Positions 63,654 through 64,000 of a stretch of DNA of 64,000 nucleotides are shown in pieces. The notes beneath the pieces were generated by a model. It was not told the DNA's origin. It saw nothing but the letters and a program-made list of their open reading frames with translations, and made no database searches. The first letter of the stretch is position 1; each line of letters opens with the position of its first letter. This DNA is from Lichtheimia corymbifera B2541 (Eukaryota > Mucoromycota > Mucoromycetes > Mucorales > Lichtheimiaceae): the NCBI GenBank assembly GCA_000697475.1, contig JNEU01000906.1, positions 1 through 64,000 of the forward strand, written 5' to 3'. Both the position numbers and the translations under genes were made by a program.

Positions 63654-64000
63654 TTAAGGCGAGTGATGGTGTTGGTGGTGGTGATTGTCCTCCTCTTCAT
63701 TGTCGTTGTTGTGAGGTGAGGATGAGGTGCCAAACTCCGATAATGATGGAAGATGGGAATCCGAGTTGAGCAAGTCGTCATAGTATGTGATGCGATAACG
63801 TGAATTTGTGTTGGAATCAGCTGTACTGGAACGTCCTGGTGTTGGTCTGAAATAATGTGTATAAAAGTAGGATGATAAACGACTGCTGTTCCGTATACTG
63901 CTACTGGTTGTTTCCTCGCCACTTTCGACCCAACTATCGCGTATACTGCTGCTGCTGGTCACATTCTGGGTATCATATGCCGATTGATCATCTTCAAAGA
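63654..64000 (-). CDS. 3' end of unknown Ser/His-rich protein (partial)
   Basis: The frame is open from the window edge (FEDDQSAYDTQN) to a stop at 63654, so only the C-terminal ~115 residues are seen. It is rich in Ser, Asn, Asp/Glu and His and ends HHHQHHHSP. Short motifs include YFYTHYFRPTPGRSS and YYDDLLNSDSHLPSLSEFG. No domain is recognised. It is convergent with CAT2. Confidence 0.5.
   Translation of the reverse strand, partial: FEDDQSAYDTQNVTSSSSIRDSWVESGEETTSSSIRNSSRLSSYFYTHYFRPTPGRSSTADSNTNSRYRITYYDDLLNSDSHLPSLSEFGTSSSPHNNDNEEEDNHHHQHHHSP

Overview
The window is nuclear DNA of a fungus, most likely an early-diverging filamentous one (Mucoromycota/Mucorales-like; inferred from gene content and style, not proven). 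The genes have many short introns (about 45-90 nt, GT-AG with some GC-AG), short intergenic gaps and proteins rich in Ser, Gln, Pro and His runs. Fungal hallmarks include TUP1, VTC1, SIP5, NST1, an AIM32-like protein and ALG14. They sit beside genes that budding yeasts lost (grainyhead/CP2 factor, BRCC36, complex I 75 kDa subunit). About 24 protein-coding genes can be read with good confidence, plus several tentative ones.

Layout. 0-2 kb: an inverted pair of small secreted-protein genes, one of them decayed. 2-4.5 kb: poorly resolved DNA with coding-like minus-strand segments. 4.5-9 kb (+): PLP-homeostasis protein, CTP synthase and SYS1. 9.3-20.7 kb (-): TUP1, a cytochrome P450, a grainyhead/CP2 factor and a UPF0652/DUF2009 protein. 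20.8-24.7 kb: an ankyrin protein (+), an aldo/keto reductase (-) and ALG14 (+). 24.9-33.6 kb (-): VTC1, SIP5, an SR-protein kinase, an HTH+SANT protein and an unknown protein. 34.9-46.6 kb (+): NST1, a mucin-like membrane protein, complex I 75 kDa subunit and a C2H2 factor. 47.2-51 kb (-): a REC8-type kleisin and BRCC36, 76 bp apart. 51.7-54.8 kb: N-terminal methyltransferase (+), RPL12 (-) and an AIM32-like Fe-S protein (-). 54.9-61.2 kb: gene-poor and repetitive. 61.3-64 kb: carnitine acetyltransferase (+) and the 3' end of an unknown gene (-).

Functional links. The N-terminal methyltransferase lies tail-to-tail with RPL12, whose Pro-Pro-Lys N-terminus is a known substrate of the yeast orthologue. 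Two genes act in sugar-linked membrane biology (SYS1 in Golgi traffic, ALG14 in N-glycan assembly). TUP1 and SIP5 both connect to glucose signalling in yeast. Otherwise the genes look like an ordinary housekeeping neighbourhood rather than a cluster.

The least conventional feature is a 2.2-kb array at 56.95-59.17 kb. It has diverged tandem units followed by alternating inverted copies with a ~522-bp period. A transcript through it would fold into long double-stranded RNA, and I recognise no family for it. Exon limits were read by eye from splice signals and protein continuity. Function calls rest on motif recognition without database searches.
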